A program made the position numbers and the translations under genes. Below, one piece after another: positions 8,440 through 17,373 of a DNA stretch of 64,000 nucleotides (position 1 is its first letter; each line of letters starts with the position of its first letter). The notes under the pieces were generated by a model that made no database searches, had not been told where the DNA came from, and worked only from the letters and a program-made list of their open reading frames with translations. This stretch comes from Pseudomonadota bacterium. Its GTDB lineage: Bacteria > Pseudomonadota > Gammaproteobacteria > Burkholderiales > Burkholderiaceae_C. The stretch is from assembly GCA_021808525.1 (NCBI GenBank), contig JAKBBK010000009.1, positions 1 to 64,000 on the forward strand, given 5' to 3'.

Positions 8440-8952
8440 ATGTGGCACATTCTTCGCAGGGTCGCACGCGTCGGCCTGGTGCCGACCGAGCCGGTGCCCG
8501 AGCCCGCCGCGACCGCCGCCGCGCGCGAGGACCTGGACGCCGAGCTGCTGCGCCTGCTGGGGCGCGCGCTGGCCGTTCGCCTGGTCGATGCCGGCTCCTG
8601 CAACGGTTGCGAGTTCGAGCTCAACGCTCTGGGCAACGCCCACTACAACCTCGAGGGTCGCGGGGTGCATTTCGTCGCCAGTCCGCGCCATGCCGACTTG
8701 CTGCTGGTGACCGGGCCGGTGAGCCTGCACATGCGCGACGCGCTGCTGCGCACCTACGAGGCCATGCCCGAGCCGCGCCTGGTGGTGGCGGTGGGCGACT
8801 GCGCGGATTGCGGCGGCGAGTTCGCCGGCAGCTACGCGGTATGCGGCGGCGTGGATGCCGTGCTGCCGGTGGACCTGCGCATTCCGGGCTGTCCGCCAAG
8901 CCCGCTGCAGGTGCTGCAGGGCCTGCTGCAGGTGCTGCGCCGAGCGGGTTGA
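8440..8952 (+). CDS. hyfI: HyfI-like [4Fe-4S] subunit (NuoB family)
   Basis: The 170-residue protein belongs to the NuoB/small hydrogenase subunit family. Four cysteines are in the right motifs for one [4Fe-4S] cluster: C54 and C57 (GSCNGCEFEL), C121 (GDCADCGG) and C151 (IPGCPPSPLQ). The CxxC spacing is that of hydrogenases, not the CC pair of complex I. It is shorter than E. coli HyfI (about 250) and ends soon after the last motif. It lies 27 bp after hyfG and closes the operon. The intact cluster beside a NiFe-less large subunit implies electrons still enter or leave here. The convergent mnmH gene ends 25 bp downstream. Confidence 0.86.
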   Translation: MWHILRRVARVGLVPTEPVPEPAATAAAREDLDAELLRLLGRALAVRLVDAGSCNGCEFELNALGNAHYNLEGRGVHFVASPRHADLLLVTGPVSLHMRDALLRTYEAMPEPRLVVAVGDCADCGGEFAGSYAVCGGVDAVLPVDLRIPGCPPSPLQVLQGLLQVLRRAG

Positions 8953-8977
8953 CGCGGGGCTGCGCGCCCCTCGGGGC

Positions 8978-10039
8978 TCAGTCTGGGTCGAATTCCTCGC
9001 GCAGGCGCCGGGCCATCGGCTCGAAGGCCTGCGCCGAAGCGACCTCCCGGTCCGGGCCCTCGGAGTAGCGCTGGTAGTTGCGGCGCATCGAGGCCTCGTA
9101 GCTGGGGTCGTAATGCTGCTCGAGCAATTCGCGGGTCAGTTCGGCGAAGGCCCCCTGGGCGCTGAGCTGCTGCCAGCGCTGCACCGTCTGCGCGCCGCGC
9201 AGCTCGCGCAGCCCATGCAGGCGACGCTGCAGCTCGGCGGGGTCGGAGGTCATGTCGGTGTAGTCGCCGAGCAGTACCTGCACGCGCACGTCGAGGCTCG
9301 CGTGCAGGCGCAGGCATTCGGCGGCGCGCATGCGCTCGATCAGCGCCGGGGGCACCTGCAGGCGTCCGATCTTGCGGCTTTCGCTTTCCACGAACACGGG
9401 GCGGGTCGGATCGAAGCCGCGCAGCTCTTCCCAGAGGCGGGTCTCGAAGGCCTTTTGCGTGGGCTGGGGCTCGGCCGCCATGCCGCCGAGCACGGAGCCG
9501 CGGTGGGCCGCCAGGCGTTCCAGGTCCAGCACCTGCGCGCCTTGGGCCTGCAGCGCCTGCAGCAGGCGGCTCTTGCCGCAGCCGGTGGGCCCGCACAGCA
9601 CGATCAGGCGCTGCGCCTGGGCGAGGGCCTCGAGCTGTTCCACCAGTGCCGCGCGCAAGGCCTTGTAGCCGCCGCGCACCACGCTCACCGGGAAGCCGAT
9701 CTGCGCCAGCACATGGGCCATCGCGCCGGAGCGGTTGCCTCCGCGCCAGCAGTAGGCCAGCACGCGGTGGCGCCGCGGCCAGTCGCCGGCCGAGCGCTCG
9801 ATGTGCAGCGCGATGTTGCGCGCCACCAGCGCCGCGCCCACGCGCTTGGCCTCGAAGGAGCCCTGCTGCTTGTACAGGGTGCCCACGCGCGCGCGCTCGG
9901 CGTCGTCCAGCACCCACCAGTTGGCCGCGCCGGGCAGGTGGTCCAGCACGAACTCGCCGGGGCTGCGCACGTCGAGCACGGCCTCGAAGGCCCGCAGCTC
10001 CCGCAGGGCCTGCGCGGCCTCGATGGGCTGGGGGTTCAC
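8978..10039 (-). CDS. mnmH: tRNA 2-selenouridine synthase
   Basis: The enzyme (SelU/MnmH) replaces sulfur with selenium at the wobble 2-thiouridine of some tRNAs, through geranylated intermediates, using selenophosphate. The 353-residue protein has an N-terminal rhodanese domain with catalytic C97 (VLAYCWRGGNRSG) and a P-loop domain (GPTGCGKS, 150-157). Length fits the family. The start is a GTG at 10039, which overlaps the tesA stop in a GTGA junction, so the two genes are likely translationally coupled. Activity would need selenophosphate synthase (selD), which is not in this window. Confidence 0.9.
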   Translation of the reverse strand: MNPQPIEAAQALRELRAFEAVLDVRSPGEFVLDHLPGAANWWVLDDAERARVGTLYKQQGSFEAKRVGAALVARNIALHIERSAGDWPRRHRVLAYCWRGGNRSGAMAHVLAQIGFPVSVVRGGYKALRAALVEQLEALAQAQRLIVLCGPTGCGKSRLLQALQAQGAQVLDLERLAAHRGSVLGGMAAEPQPTQKAFETRLWEELRGFDPTRPVFVESESRKIGRLQVPPALIERMRAAECLRLHASLDVRVQVLLGDYTDMTSDPAELQRRLHGLRELRGAQTVQRWQQLSAQGAFAELTRELLEQHYDPSYEASMRRNYQRYSEGPDREVASAQAFEPMARRLREEFDPD

Positions 10040-10698
10040 GGTTTGCGCGCCCCCAGGTGGAGCAGGGGCTCGAGCACCGGCCACACGGTGTCGAGCATGG
10101 TCGGCTGCGCGGCAGCGGTGGGGTGGATGTTGTCCGCCTGGAACCAGTCGGGGTGATCGACCACGCCGGACAGCAGGAAGGGCACCAGGGCGGTGTGCTG
10201 CAGGCGCGCCACGCGGGGGAAGATGGCCTCGAATCCGCGGGTGTAGGCCGGCCCGTAGTTCGGCGGGATGCGCATGCCGATGAGCAGCACGCGCGCGCCG
10301 AACATCTGGCAGGCGCTGGCCATGGATCGAAGATTGGACTCGGTGGCGGCCAGCGACAGCCCGCGCAGCGCGTCGTTGCCGCCGAGCTCGATCACCACCA
10401 CCTTCGGCTGGTCGCGCTGCAGCAGCGCGGGCAGGGCGCTCATGCCGCCGGCGGTGGTCTCGCCGCTGATGCTGGCGTTGACCACCCGCCACGGGGCGTG
10501 GCGCTCCCGCAGGCGCTTTTGCAGCAGCGCCACCCAGCCGGCGCCGGTCTCCAGGCCGTAGCCGGCCGAGAGGCTGTCGCCGATGACCAGCAGCACGGGG
10601 TGCGGGTCCGCCTGGCCCGAGCCGGCCGCGAAGGCCTGGGAGCACGCGGCCAGAGCCAGCAGCAGAGTTCCTAGAATGAGGGTCCACTTGTTGCGCAT
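10036..10698 (-). CDS. tesA: SGNH-family arylesterase / TesA-like lysophospholipase
   Basis: The 220-residue protein is a GDSL/SGNH hydrolase. The nucleophile is S42 in GDSLSAGYG, the oxyanion block includes GGNDALRG, and the catalytic Asp-His pair is in DNIHPTAAAQ near the C terminus. Residues 1-25 form an export signal; LAAC at 16-19 could be a lipobox or the cleavage could be at AFA-AG, so lipoprotein status is open. A GAGG ribosome site lies 7 nt upstream of ATG 10698. The start is only 3 bp from the divergent ABC ATPase start, as in the tesA-ybbA pair of E. coli. The likely role is hydrolysis of lysophospholipids or aryl and thioesters in the periplasm. Confidence 0.87.
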   Translation of the reverse strand: MRNKWTLILGTLLLALAACSQAFAAGSGQADPHPVLLVIGDSLSAGYGLETGAGWVALLQKRLRERHAPWRVVNASISGETTAGGMSALPALLQRDQPKVVVIELGGNDALRGLSLAATESNLRSMASACQMFGARVLLIGMRIPPNYGPAYTRGFEAIFPRVARLQHTALVPFLLSGVVDHPDWFQADNIHPTAAAQPTMLDTVWPVLEPLLHLGARKP

Positions 10699-10701
10699 CT
10701 C

Positions 10702-11448
10702 ATGTCCTCGAATTCCGATCAAGACGCCATTGTCGCCCAGCATCTGTGCAAGACGGTGGGCGACGCCGGCGCGCAGCTGGCCGTGCTCGACGACCTGAGC
10801 CTGCGCGTGCCGCGCGGCGGCAGCCTGGCCATCGTCGGGCCCTCGGGTTCCGGCAAGTCGACCTTGCTGGGCCTGCTGGCGGGCCTGGACCTGCCGAGTT
10901 CGGGCAAGGTGTTGCTGGACGGCATCGACCTGTTCTCCCTGGACGAGGACGCGCGCTCGCGCCTGCGGGCCACGCGCCTGGGCTTCGTGTTCCAGAATTT
11001 CCAGCTGATCGGGCACCTGGACGCGTTGCACAACGTGTCCCTGGCGCTGGACATCGCCGGCGGCGCCTCGGCGCCCCTGCGCGAGGCGCGCGACATGCTG
11101 GCGCGCGTGGGCCTGGCTGGGCGCGAGCATCGCAAGCCCGGGGTGCTCTCGGGGGGCGAGCAGCAGCGCGTGGCCCTGGCGCGGGCCTTTGTCACGCGCC
11201 CGGCGCTGCTGCTGGCCGACGAGCCCACCGGCAACCTGGACGCGGCCACCGGCGAGCGCATCATCGATCTGCTGTTCGACCTGCAGCGCCAGCAGGGCAG
11301 CACCCTGGTGCTGGTGACCCACGATGCGCGGCTCGCGGCGCGCTGCGACGAGGTATTGGAGTTGCAGGCCGGGCGCGTGCTGCGTCATGGCCGGGAACAT
11401 CCCGCGCCCACCCTCCCGACTGAAGCGACCGAACCCAGCCCTTCATGA
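10702..11448 (+). CDS. YbbA/LolD-type ABC transporter ATPase
   Basis: The 248-residue nucleotide-binding protein has Walker [10 protein letters not shown] (46-54), the signature [14 protein letters not shown] and Walker [13 protein letters not shown]. It belongs to the MacB/LolD/FtsE family and its place opposite tesA matches E. coli ybbA. In E. coli the partner permease ybbP follows, but here rlmB follows with an ATGA overlap, so the ATPase is an orphan within the window. ATG 10702 has no clear ribosome-binding site, and the upstream region is the tesA start. An internal GTG near codon 19 is possible but would remove part of the first strand. Confidence 0.85.
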   Translation: MSSNSDQDAIVAQHLCKTVGDAGAQLAVLDDLSLRVPRGGSLAIVGPSGSGKSTLLGLLAGLDLPSSGKVLLDGIDLFSLDEDARSRLRATRLGFVFQNFQLIGHLDALHNVSLALDIAGGASAPLREARDMLARVGLAGREHRKPGVLSGGEQQRVALARAFVTRPALLLADEPTGNLDAATGERIIDLLFDLQRQQGSTLVLVTHDARLAARCDEVLELQAGRVLRHGREHPAPTLPTEATEPSPS

Positions 11449-12185
11449 GTCTCAAACTGCTCTACGGTTTCCATGCGGTCGGCGCGCGCTTGCGCGTGGC
11501 CCCGCAAAGTGTGCGTGAATTGTTGGTGGATGCCGCGCGGCACGACGCGCGGATGCGCCAACTCCAGCACAGGGCGCAGGAGTCCGGCGTGCAGGTGCTG
11601 CCGGTGGATGCCGCTCGCCTGGACGCGCTGGTGGCCGACCGGCGCCATCAGGGCGTGGTGGCCCGGGTGGAGGCCCTGGCCCAGCCCACGACCCTGGACG
11701 CGGTGCTGGATGGCGCCGGCGAGCACCCGCTGCTGCTGGGCCTGGACGGAGTGACCGACCCCCACAATCTGGGGGCCATGCTGCGCAGCGCCGACGCCGC
11801 CGGGGTGCACGCGGTGTTCGCGCCCAAGGATCGGGCGGTGGGGCTCACCCCCACGGTGGCCAAGGTGGCCAGCGGGGCGGCCGACACCGTGCCCTACCTG
11901 ATGGTGACCAACATGGCCCGCGCCCTGGCGGGGCTGCGCGAGCGCGGGGTGTGGGTGGTGGGAGCGGCCGGCGACGCCGAGGCCAGCATCTTCCGCGCCG
12001 AGCTGCGCGGCCCCACGGCGCTGGTGCTGGGCGCCGAGGGAAGCGGGCTGCGACGCCTGGTGCGCGAGAGCTGCGACCAGCTGGTGCATATTCCCATGCT
12101 GGGCAGCGTGGACAGCCTGAATGTGTCGGTGGCGGCCGGCGTGTGCCTGTTCGAGGCGGTGCGCCAGCGCCAGGCGCAGGATTGA
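11445..12185 (+). CDS. rlmB: 23S rRNA (guanosine-2'-O-)-methyltransferase RlmB
   Basis: This SPOUT (TrmH-family) methyltransferase modifies 23S rRNA at the position equivalent to E. coli G2251 with S-adenosylmethionine. The 246-residue protein starts with the small substrate-binding domain (LYGFHAVGARLR) and continues with the knotted domain: LDGVTDPHNLGAMLRSADAA, ALVLGAEGSGLR and the final MLGSVDSLNVSVAAGVCLFE. These three blocks are the family motifs 1-3. Its ATG overlaps the stop of the preceding ABC ATPase gene. Confidence 0.92.
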   Translation: MSLKLLYGFHAVGARLRVAPQSVRELLVDAARHDARMRQLQHRAQESGVQVLPVDAARLDALVADRRHQGVVARVEALAQPTTLDAVLDGAGEHPLLLGLDGVTDPHNLGAMLRSADAAGVHAVFAPKDRAVGLTPTVAKVASGAADTVPYLMVTNMARALAGLRERGVWVVGAAGDAEASIFRAELRGPTALVLGAEGSGLRRLVRESCDQLVHIPMLGSVDSLNVSVAAGVCLFEAVRQRQAQD

Positions 12186-12576
12186 AGCAGCCGCGCCGGC
12201 CCGATCGTCCGGGTGGTTCCCGATCGCCGGAATCGGTGGAATTTCCCCGAAGCCCGCCGCAGGATGCTGCGGTGCGATACCCGATTCGGTCTATAATGCG
12301 AAGGTTTTGTCGGGTGGCGCGTGCAGGCCTTGATTGCGGAACGATGCGGAATTTGCAATCCGCGAGCGAGCCGGGTCGCCCGACCGACCGCTGCCCGCGC
12401 GGGCATGGTCGTTGGCACGGGCGTCCCGAGGGCGCCGGACACCGGCGACGATGGCTGCGAGGTGGCGAAATCCGCGAACCGGTCCTTCCAGGTGCCCGTC
12501 GCGGGGCGGGCTTGCTCGGCAGGCCTGGCTCGCGCGGGTTGAGGACCGGATTCGAGACCCAACCTAGGAACTCATG
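12186..12576 (+). other. 391-bp gene-free leader of the rpsB operon
   Basis: No convincing gene lies here. After about 100 bp comes a consensus -10 box, then about 270 bp of GC-rich leader with several possible hairpins before the rpsB ribosome-binding site. In gammaproteobacteria the rpsB leader is a regulatory target of S2. Whether that applies here is inference. Confidence 0.5.
12292..12297 (+). promoter_or_regulatory. -10 box of the rpsB-tsf promoter
   Basis: TATAAT is an exact consensus -10 hexamer in otherwise GC-rich DNA, about 280 bp before rpsB. I see no good -35 hexamer at 16-18 bp. Transcription would begin near 12304. Confidence 0.6.
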
Positions 12577-13335
12577 ATGTCCGTTTCCATGCGTGAAATG
12601 CTCGAGGCCGGTGTGCACTTCGGGCACCAGACCCGTTTCTGGAACCCGAAGATGGCTCCCTACATCTTCGGCCATCGCAACAAGATCCACATCGTCAACC
12701 TCGAGAAGACGTTGCCGATGTTCCAGGATGCCTGCAAGTACGGTCGCCAGATGGCGGCGCGTCGCGGCACCATCCTGTTCGTGGGCACCAAGCGCCAGGC
12801 CGGCGAACTGGTGCAGGCCGAGGCCCAGCGTTGCGGCATGCCCTACGTGAACTCGCGCTGGCTCGGCGGCATGCTGACCAACTTCAAGACGGTCAAGGGT
12901 TCGATCAAGAAGCTCAAGGACATGCAGACCCAGATCGCCGACGGCGCGCTGGAGCACATGACCAAGAAGGAACAGCTGATGTTCCAGCGCGAGCTGGCCA
13001 AGCTGGAAAAGTCCATTGGCGGCATCCAGGACATGAACGCCCTGCCGGACGCCATGTTCGTGATCGACGTGGGTTATCACAAGATCGCCGTCGAGGAAGC
13101 GCATATGCTGGGCATTCCCATTATCGGCGTGGTGGACACCAACCACTCGCCGGTGGGCATCGACCACGTGATCCCCGGCAACGATGACTCGGGCAAGGCC
13201 GTGGCGCTGTACTGCCGCGGCATCGCCGACGCCATCCTCGAGGGTCGCAACGACGCGCTGAACGAGGTGGTGCAGACGGAAGGCGCAGAAAGCGCCGAAT
13301 TCGTCGAGGTCGCCGACGAGACGCCGGCCGACTGA
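12577..13335 (+). CDS. rpsB: 30S ribosomal protein S2
   Basis: The 252-residue protein matches bacterial S2 throughout ([48 protein letters not shown]), with an acidic C-terminal tail. Two adjacent ATG codons (12574, 12577) are possible. The second gives the common start MSVSMREML and sits 7 nt from AGGA, so I prefer it. It heads the block rpsB-tsf-pyrH-frr-uppS-cdsA-dxr and follows a long leader with a consensus -10 box. Confidence 0.97.
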   Translation: MSVSMREMLEAGVHFGHQTRFWNPKMAPYIFGHRNKIHIVNLEKTLPMFQDACKYGRQMAARRGTILFVGTKRQAGELVQAEAQRCGMPYVNSRWLGGMLTNFKTVKGSIKKLKDMQTQIADGALEHMTKKEQLMFQRELAKLEKSIGGIQDMNALPDAMFVIDVGYHKIAVEEAHMLGIPIIGVVDTNHSPVGIDHVIPGNDDSGKAVALYCRGIADAILEGRNDALNEVVQTEGAESAEFVEVADETPAD

Positions 13336-13405
13336 GGCCGCGGAGCCGAAACCGGCGAAGGAATCGGCTCGCACGCGGCGCATGGCGCCGCGAAGCATGG
13401 TCTAC

Positions 13406-13431
13406 GGGGGGCTGTTCGCAGCCCCCTTGTT
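13406..13431 (+). terminator. hairpin between rpsB and tsf (terminator or attenuator)
   Basis: GGGGGCTG pairs with CAGCCCCC around a TTCG tetraloop, followed by TTGTT. A partial terminator between rpsB and tsf is known in E. coli, where it lowers tsf expression relative to rpsB. The short, mixed T-run suggests incomplete termination. Confidence 0.65.
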
Positions 13432-13459
13432 CAATCCAGGATTCAATCAGGAGTGCAAT

Positions 13460-14368
13460 ATGGCGGCAATCACCGCATCCATGGTGGCTGAACTTCGTGG
13501 CAAGACCGACGCGCCCATGATGGAGTGCAAGAAGGCGCTCACCGAGGCCGAAGGCGACATGGCCCGTGCCGAGGAACTGCTGCGCGTGAAGCTGGGCAGC
13601 AAGGCGAGCAAGGCCGCCGCGCGGGTCACGGCCGAAGGCATCGTGGCGGTGCACATCGACGGCGCCCAGGGCGCCATCGTGGAACTCAACTGCGAAACCG
13701 ACTTCGTGGCCAAGAACGACGACTTCCTGGCCTTCGGCAAGAAGCTGGCGCGCCTGGTCGCCGAGCGCAACCCGGCCGACGTGGCCGCGCTGTCGGCGCT
13801 GGAAGTGGATGGCGCCACCATCGAAGCGCAACGCACCACGCTGATCGGCAAGATCGGCGAGAACATGAGCATCCGCCGCTTCAAGCGCTTCGCGGGCGGC
13901 TCCAGGCTGGCCAGCTACCTGCACGGCACGCGCATCGGCGTGGTGGTGGAATTCGACGGCGACGAGGTCGCGGCGAAGGATGTGGCCATGCACGTGGCCG
14001 CGATGAAGCCGGTGGCGCTGTCGGCCGCCGAGGTTCCGGCCAGCCTGATCGAGACCGAGCGCTCGATCGCCACGCAGAAGGCCGCCGAGGACGCCGAGAA
14101 GGCCCGCGCCGAAGGCCGTCCGGTGCAGTCGCCGGAGATCGTGGCCAAGCGCGTCGAGGGTTCGGTGCAGAAGTACCTGAAGGAGGTCTCGCTGTTCAAC
14201 CAGGCCTTCGTCAAGAACGACAAGCAGACGGTCGAGCAGATGCTCGCGGCGGCCAAGACCAGGGTGCTGGGCTTCACCCTGTACGTGGTCGGCGAGGGTA
14301 TCGAGAAAAAGTCGGAGAATTTCGCCGACGAGGTCGCCGCGCAGATGGCCGCCGCCCGCGGTGCCTGA
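13460..14368 (+). CDS. tsf: translation elongation factor Ts
   Basis: EF-Ts recycles EF-Tu by exchanging GDP for GTP. The 302-residue protein has the N-terminal UBA-like module ([20 protein letters not shown]), the core [16 protein letters not shown] and the usual C-terminal dimerisation and coiled-coil part. The [12 protein letters not shown] variant is typical of betaproteobacteria. ATG 13460 follows the ribosome site CAGGAG. It lies 124 bp after rpsB, with a hairpin in between. Confidence 0.97.
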   Translation: MAAITASMVAELRGKTDAPMMECKKALTEAEGDMARAEELLRVKLGSKASKAAARVTAEGIVAVHIDGAQGAIVELNCETDFVAKNDDFLAFGKKLARLVAERNPADVAALSALEVDGATIEAQRTTLIGKIGENMSIRRFKRFAGGSRLASYLHGTRIGVVVEFDGDEVAAKDVAMHVAAMKPVALSAAEVPASLIETERSIATQKAAEDAEKARAEGRPVQSPEIVAKRVEGSVQKYLKEVSLFNQAFVKNDKQTVEQMLAAAKTRVLGFTLYVVGEGIEKKSENFADEVAAQMAAARGA

Positions 14369-14428
14369 GCCCGCGGCGATCCGTCCCGCCCCCCGATCGA
14401 TGCATCCCCTTTCCCGGAGAACCCAGGC

Positions 14429-15139
14429 ATGAGCGGTTACAAGCGCGTGTTGCTCAAACTCTCTGGCGAAGCCCTGATGGGCGAGGATCCCTACGGCATC
14501 AACCGGGCGACCATCGTCAAGATGGTCGAGGACATCGCCCAGGTGGTGCGCAGCGGGGTGCAACTGGCGATTGTCATCGGCGGGGGGAACATCTTCCGGG
14601 GCGTGGCCGGCGGAGCCGTGGGCATGGACCGCGCCACGGCCGACTACATGGGCATGCTGGCGACGGTGATGAACTCGCTGGCGCTGGCCGACGCGATGCG
14701 CCACGCCGGGCTGGTGGCGCGCGTGATGTCGGCCATCAGCATCGACCAGGTGGTCGAGTCCTACGTGCGCCCCAAGGCCCTGCAGTACCTGGAGGAGGGC
14801 AAGTCGGTGATCTTCGCCGGCGGCACCGGCAACCCCTTCTTCACCACGGATACCGCCGCGGCGCTGCGCGCGGCCGAGATCGGCGCCGAGGTGATGCTCA
14901 AGGCCACCAAGGTGGACGGCATCTACACCGCCGATCCGGCGCGCGACCCCCAGGCCACGCGCTTCGACCGCATCAGCTTCGACGAGGCCATCGTCAAGCG
15001 CCTGCAGGTGATGGACGCCACCGCCTTCGCGCTGTGCCGCGACCAGGGCCTGCCCATCCGCGTATTCAGCATCTTCAAGCCGGGAGCGCTGCTGCGCGTG
15101 GTGCAGGGCGAGCCCGAAGGCACGCTGGTACATCTCTGA
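14429..15139 (+). CDS. pyrH: UMP kinase
   Basis: The hexameric bacterial UMP kinase makes UDP from UMP and ATP, is activated by GTP and inhibited by UTP. The 236-residue protein belongs to the amino-acid-kinase fold, with [11 protein letters not shown] at the start, [10 protein letters not shown] for phosphate binding, [16 protein letters not shown], and [13 protein letters not shown]. It sits between tsf and frr in the usual order. Confidence 0.97.
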   Translation: MSGYKRVLLKLSGEALMGEDPYGINRATIVKMVEDIAQVVRSGVQLAIVIGGGNIFRGVAGGAVGMDRATADYMGMLATVMNSLALADAMRHAGLVARVMSAISIDQVVESYVRPKALQYLEEGKSVIFAGGTGNPFFTTDTAAALRAAEIGAEVMLKATKVDGIYTADPARDPQATRFDRISFDEAIVKRLQVMDATAFALCRDQGLPIRVFSIFKPGALLRVVQGEPEGTLVHL

Positions 15140-15164
15140 ACCCGAGCCCAACGAGTCCGCAAAC

Positions 15165-15725
15165 ATGACCATCGCCGAGATCCGGAAGAACTGCGAACAG
15201 CGCATGCTCAAGTCCCTCGAGGCCCTGCGCAACGACCTGGCCAAGGTGCGCACCGGGCGCGCCCACGCCGGCCTGCTCGATCACATCACCGTCGACTACT
15301 ACGGCAGCCCGATGCCCATCAACCAGGTGGCCAACGTCAACCTGCTGGATGCGCGCACCATCAGCGTGCAGCCCTGGGAGAAGAAGATGGTCCAGGCGGT
15401 GGAGAAGGCCATTCGCGACTCCGACCTGGGACTCAACCCGATGACCCAGGGCGACCTGATCCGCGTGCCCATGCCGGCGCTGACCGAGGAGCGCCGGCGC
15501 GACCTGGTGAAGGTGATCAAGCAGGAGGGCGAATCGGCCAAGGTGGCCGTGCGCAACCTGCGTCGCGACGCGAACCAGCAGCTCAAGGACCTGGTGAAGG
15601 CCAAGGAGGCCTCCGAGGACGAGGAGCGCCGTGCCCAGGACGAGGTGCAGAAGACCACCGACCGCTTCATCGCCGACATCGAGAAGATGATCGCGCAGAA
15701 GGAGGCGGAGATCATGGCCGTCTGA
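15165..15725 (+). CDS. frr: ribosome recycling factor
   Basis: RRF splits post-termination ribosomes together with EF-G. The 186-residue protein has the normal length and motifs ([38 protein letters not shown]-type centre, then the charged three-helix bundle ending in [14 protein letters not shown]). It starts 25 bp after pyrH. Confidence 0.97.
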   Translation: MTIAEIRKNCEQRMLKSLEALRNDLAKVRTGRAHAGLLDHITVDYYGSPMPINQVANVNLLDARTISVQPWEKKMVQAVEKAIRDSDLGLNPMTQGDLIRVPMPALTEERRRDLVKVIKQEGESAKVAVRNLRRDANQQLKDLVKAKEASEDEERRAQDEVQKTTDRFIADIEKMIAQKEAEIMAV

Positions 15726-15746
15726 CGGCCGCAGGCGGCGACCCCG

Positions 15747-16520
15747 ATGTCCGGCAAGAACGCCTCCCGCAAGAACGCCCAGCCGGCGCTCGTGCCTCGC
15801 CACGTGGCCGTGGTCATGGACGGCAACGGCCGCTGGGCCACCCGTCGCCTGCTGCCGCGCACGGCGGGCCACAAGTTCGGGGCCGACGCCCTCAAGCGCC
15901 TGGTGCGCGGATGCGTGCAGCAGGGCGTGCAGTACCTCACGGTGTTCGCGTTCTCGTCCGAGAACTGGAAGCGTCCGGCCGAGGAGGTCTCGGCGCTGAT
16001 GGAACTGTTCGTGCAGGCCCTGCAGCGCGAGACGCCGGAACTTGCCGCGCAGGGCGTGAGCCTGCGCTTTCTCGGCGACCGCGAGCCGCTGAACCCGCGC
16101 ATGCGCGAACTCATGTCCCAGGCCGAGTCGGCGACGGTGGAGCCCATGCGCCTGCGCCTGAACGTGGCGCTGAACTACGGCGGACGCTGGGACATCGTGC
16201 AGGCGGCGCGCGCCGCGCAGGCGGCCGGCGTGGAATTGACCGAGCAGAGCCTGGGGCGCTACATGTGCCTGGCCGACATCCCGGAGCCGGACCTGCTGAT
16301 CCGCACCGGGGGCGAGCACCGGGTGAGCAATTTCCTGCTCTGGCAACTGGCCTACACCGAGTTCTATTTCTGCGAAACCCTCTGGCCGGATTTCGACGAG
16401 CAGACCCTGGCGCACGCGATCGCCGACTTCGCGAGGCGCGAGCGCCGTTTCGGGCGCGTGGCGGACAAGCCGGGCCAGCCTTCCGACCCCTCCGACCCCG
16501 CCGGCTTGCGCGTGGCCTGA
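15747..16520 (+). CDS. uppS: undecaprenyl diphosphate synthase
   Basis: The cis-prenyltransferase adds eight isopentenyl units to farnesyl diphosphate to give the C55 lipid carrier for peptidoglycan and O-antigen. The 257-residue protein has the catalytic aspartate motif VVMDGNGRWA, then FAFSSENWKRP, LNVALNYGGRWDI and the C-terminal RTGGEHRVSNFLLWQLAYTE. A roughly 15-residue basic extension precedes the conserved start, and the C-terminal tail is proline- and aspartate-rich. Confidence 0.95.
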   Translation: MSGKNASRKNAQPALVPRHVAVVMDGNGRWATRRLLPRTAGHKFGADALKRLVRGCVQQGVQYLTVFAFSSENWKRPAEEVSALMELFVQALQRETPELAAQGVSLRFLGDREPLNPRMRELMSQAESATVEPMRLRLNVALNYGGRWDIVQAARAAQAAGVELTEQSLGRYMCLADIPEPDLLIRTGGEHRVSNFLLWQLAYTEFYFCETLWPDFDEQTLAHAIADFARRERRFGRVADKPGQPSDPSDPAGLRVA

Positions 16521-16542
16521 GCCCGGCCGCGTCCGCATCGCG

Positions 16543-17373
16543 ATGCTGCGTACCCGAATCCTCACCGCGCTGGTCCTGCTGGCCGTGCTGCTGCCGCTGT
16601 TGCTGTTCGCCGGCACGCGCAGCTTCGGGGTGGCGATGGGGGTGTTCGCCGCCGCCGGCATGTGGGAATGGGCGCGCCTGGCCGGGCTGCGCGGCTGGCG
16701 GGCGCTGGCCTGGGCGGCCGTCTGGCTGGCCCTGGTCGCGGCGATGTTGTTCAGCCCCGTGGCCGCGCTGGACGCCGACGGCAGCTTCGCCCTGGCCACC
16801 CTGGCCTGGCTGGCCCTGCTGCTGGGCAGCCTGCCCCGGGCCGCGCTGCCGCGCAGCCTGGCGGCGCCCGTGGTGCTGTGCCTGCTGGGCTTCCTGGTGC
16901 TGTTCGCCGCCTGGATGGCGCTGTGGCATGCGCGACGCCTGGGGGTCGGTTACCTGCTGTCGGTGCTCATGCTGGTGTGGGTGGCCGACGTGGCCGCCTA
17001 TTTCGGCGGGCGGGCCATCGGCGGGCCGAAACTTGCGCCGCGCCTGAGCCCGGGGAAGACCCTGTCCGGCGCCCTGTGCGGAGTGCTGGCCGTGCTGGCC
17101 TACACCGCCGCCTGCGCGCTGCTTCCGGGGCTGCAAGGCACGCTGGGCGCCCGGCTGGCCCTGCGCTGGGGCCTGCCCGGCGCGCTGCTCGTGGCGGCGC
17201 TGCTGGCCGTGCTGAGCGTGGCCGGAGACCTGTTCGAGTCCCTGCTCAAGCGCCGCGCCGGGGTGAAGGACAGCAGCGGCCTGCTGCCGGGGCACGGTGG
17301 CGTGCTGGATCGCATCGATGCCTTGCTGCCGGTGCTGCCGGTGGTCATGCTGCTGGTGGGCCTGCGGCCATGA
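16543..17373 (+). CDS. cdsA: phosphatidate cytidylyltransferase
   Basis: This integral membrane enzyme makes CDP-diacylglycerol from phosphatidic acid and CTP, the entry point for phospholipid synthesis. The 276-residue protein has about seven or eight hydrophobic helices and ends with the family signature [20 protein letters not shown] followed by [11 protein letters not shown]. Its stop codon overlaps the dxr ATG (ATGA). Confidence 0.95.
   Translation: MLRTRILTALVLLAVLLPLLLFAGTRSFGVAMGVFAAAGMWEWARLAGLRGWRALAWAAVWLALVAAMLFSPVAALDADGSFALATLAWLALLLGSLPRAALPRSLAAPVVLCLLGFLVLFAAWMALWHARRLGVGYLLSVLMLVWVADVAAYFGGRAIGGPKLAPRLSPGKTLSGALCGVLAVLAYTAACALLPGLQGTLGARLALRWGLPGALLVAALLAVLSVAGDLFESLLKRRAGVKDSSGLLPGHGGVLDRIDALLPVLPVVMLLVGLRP

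Noticed and set aside
1586-8952. Functional [NiFe] hydrogenase or formate hydrogenlyase
   Set aside because: The large subunit lacks all four cysteine ligands of the NiFe centre, and no maturation or formate dehydrogenase genes are seen in the window.
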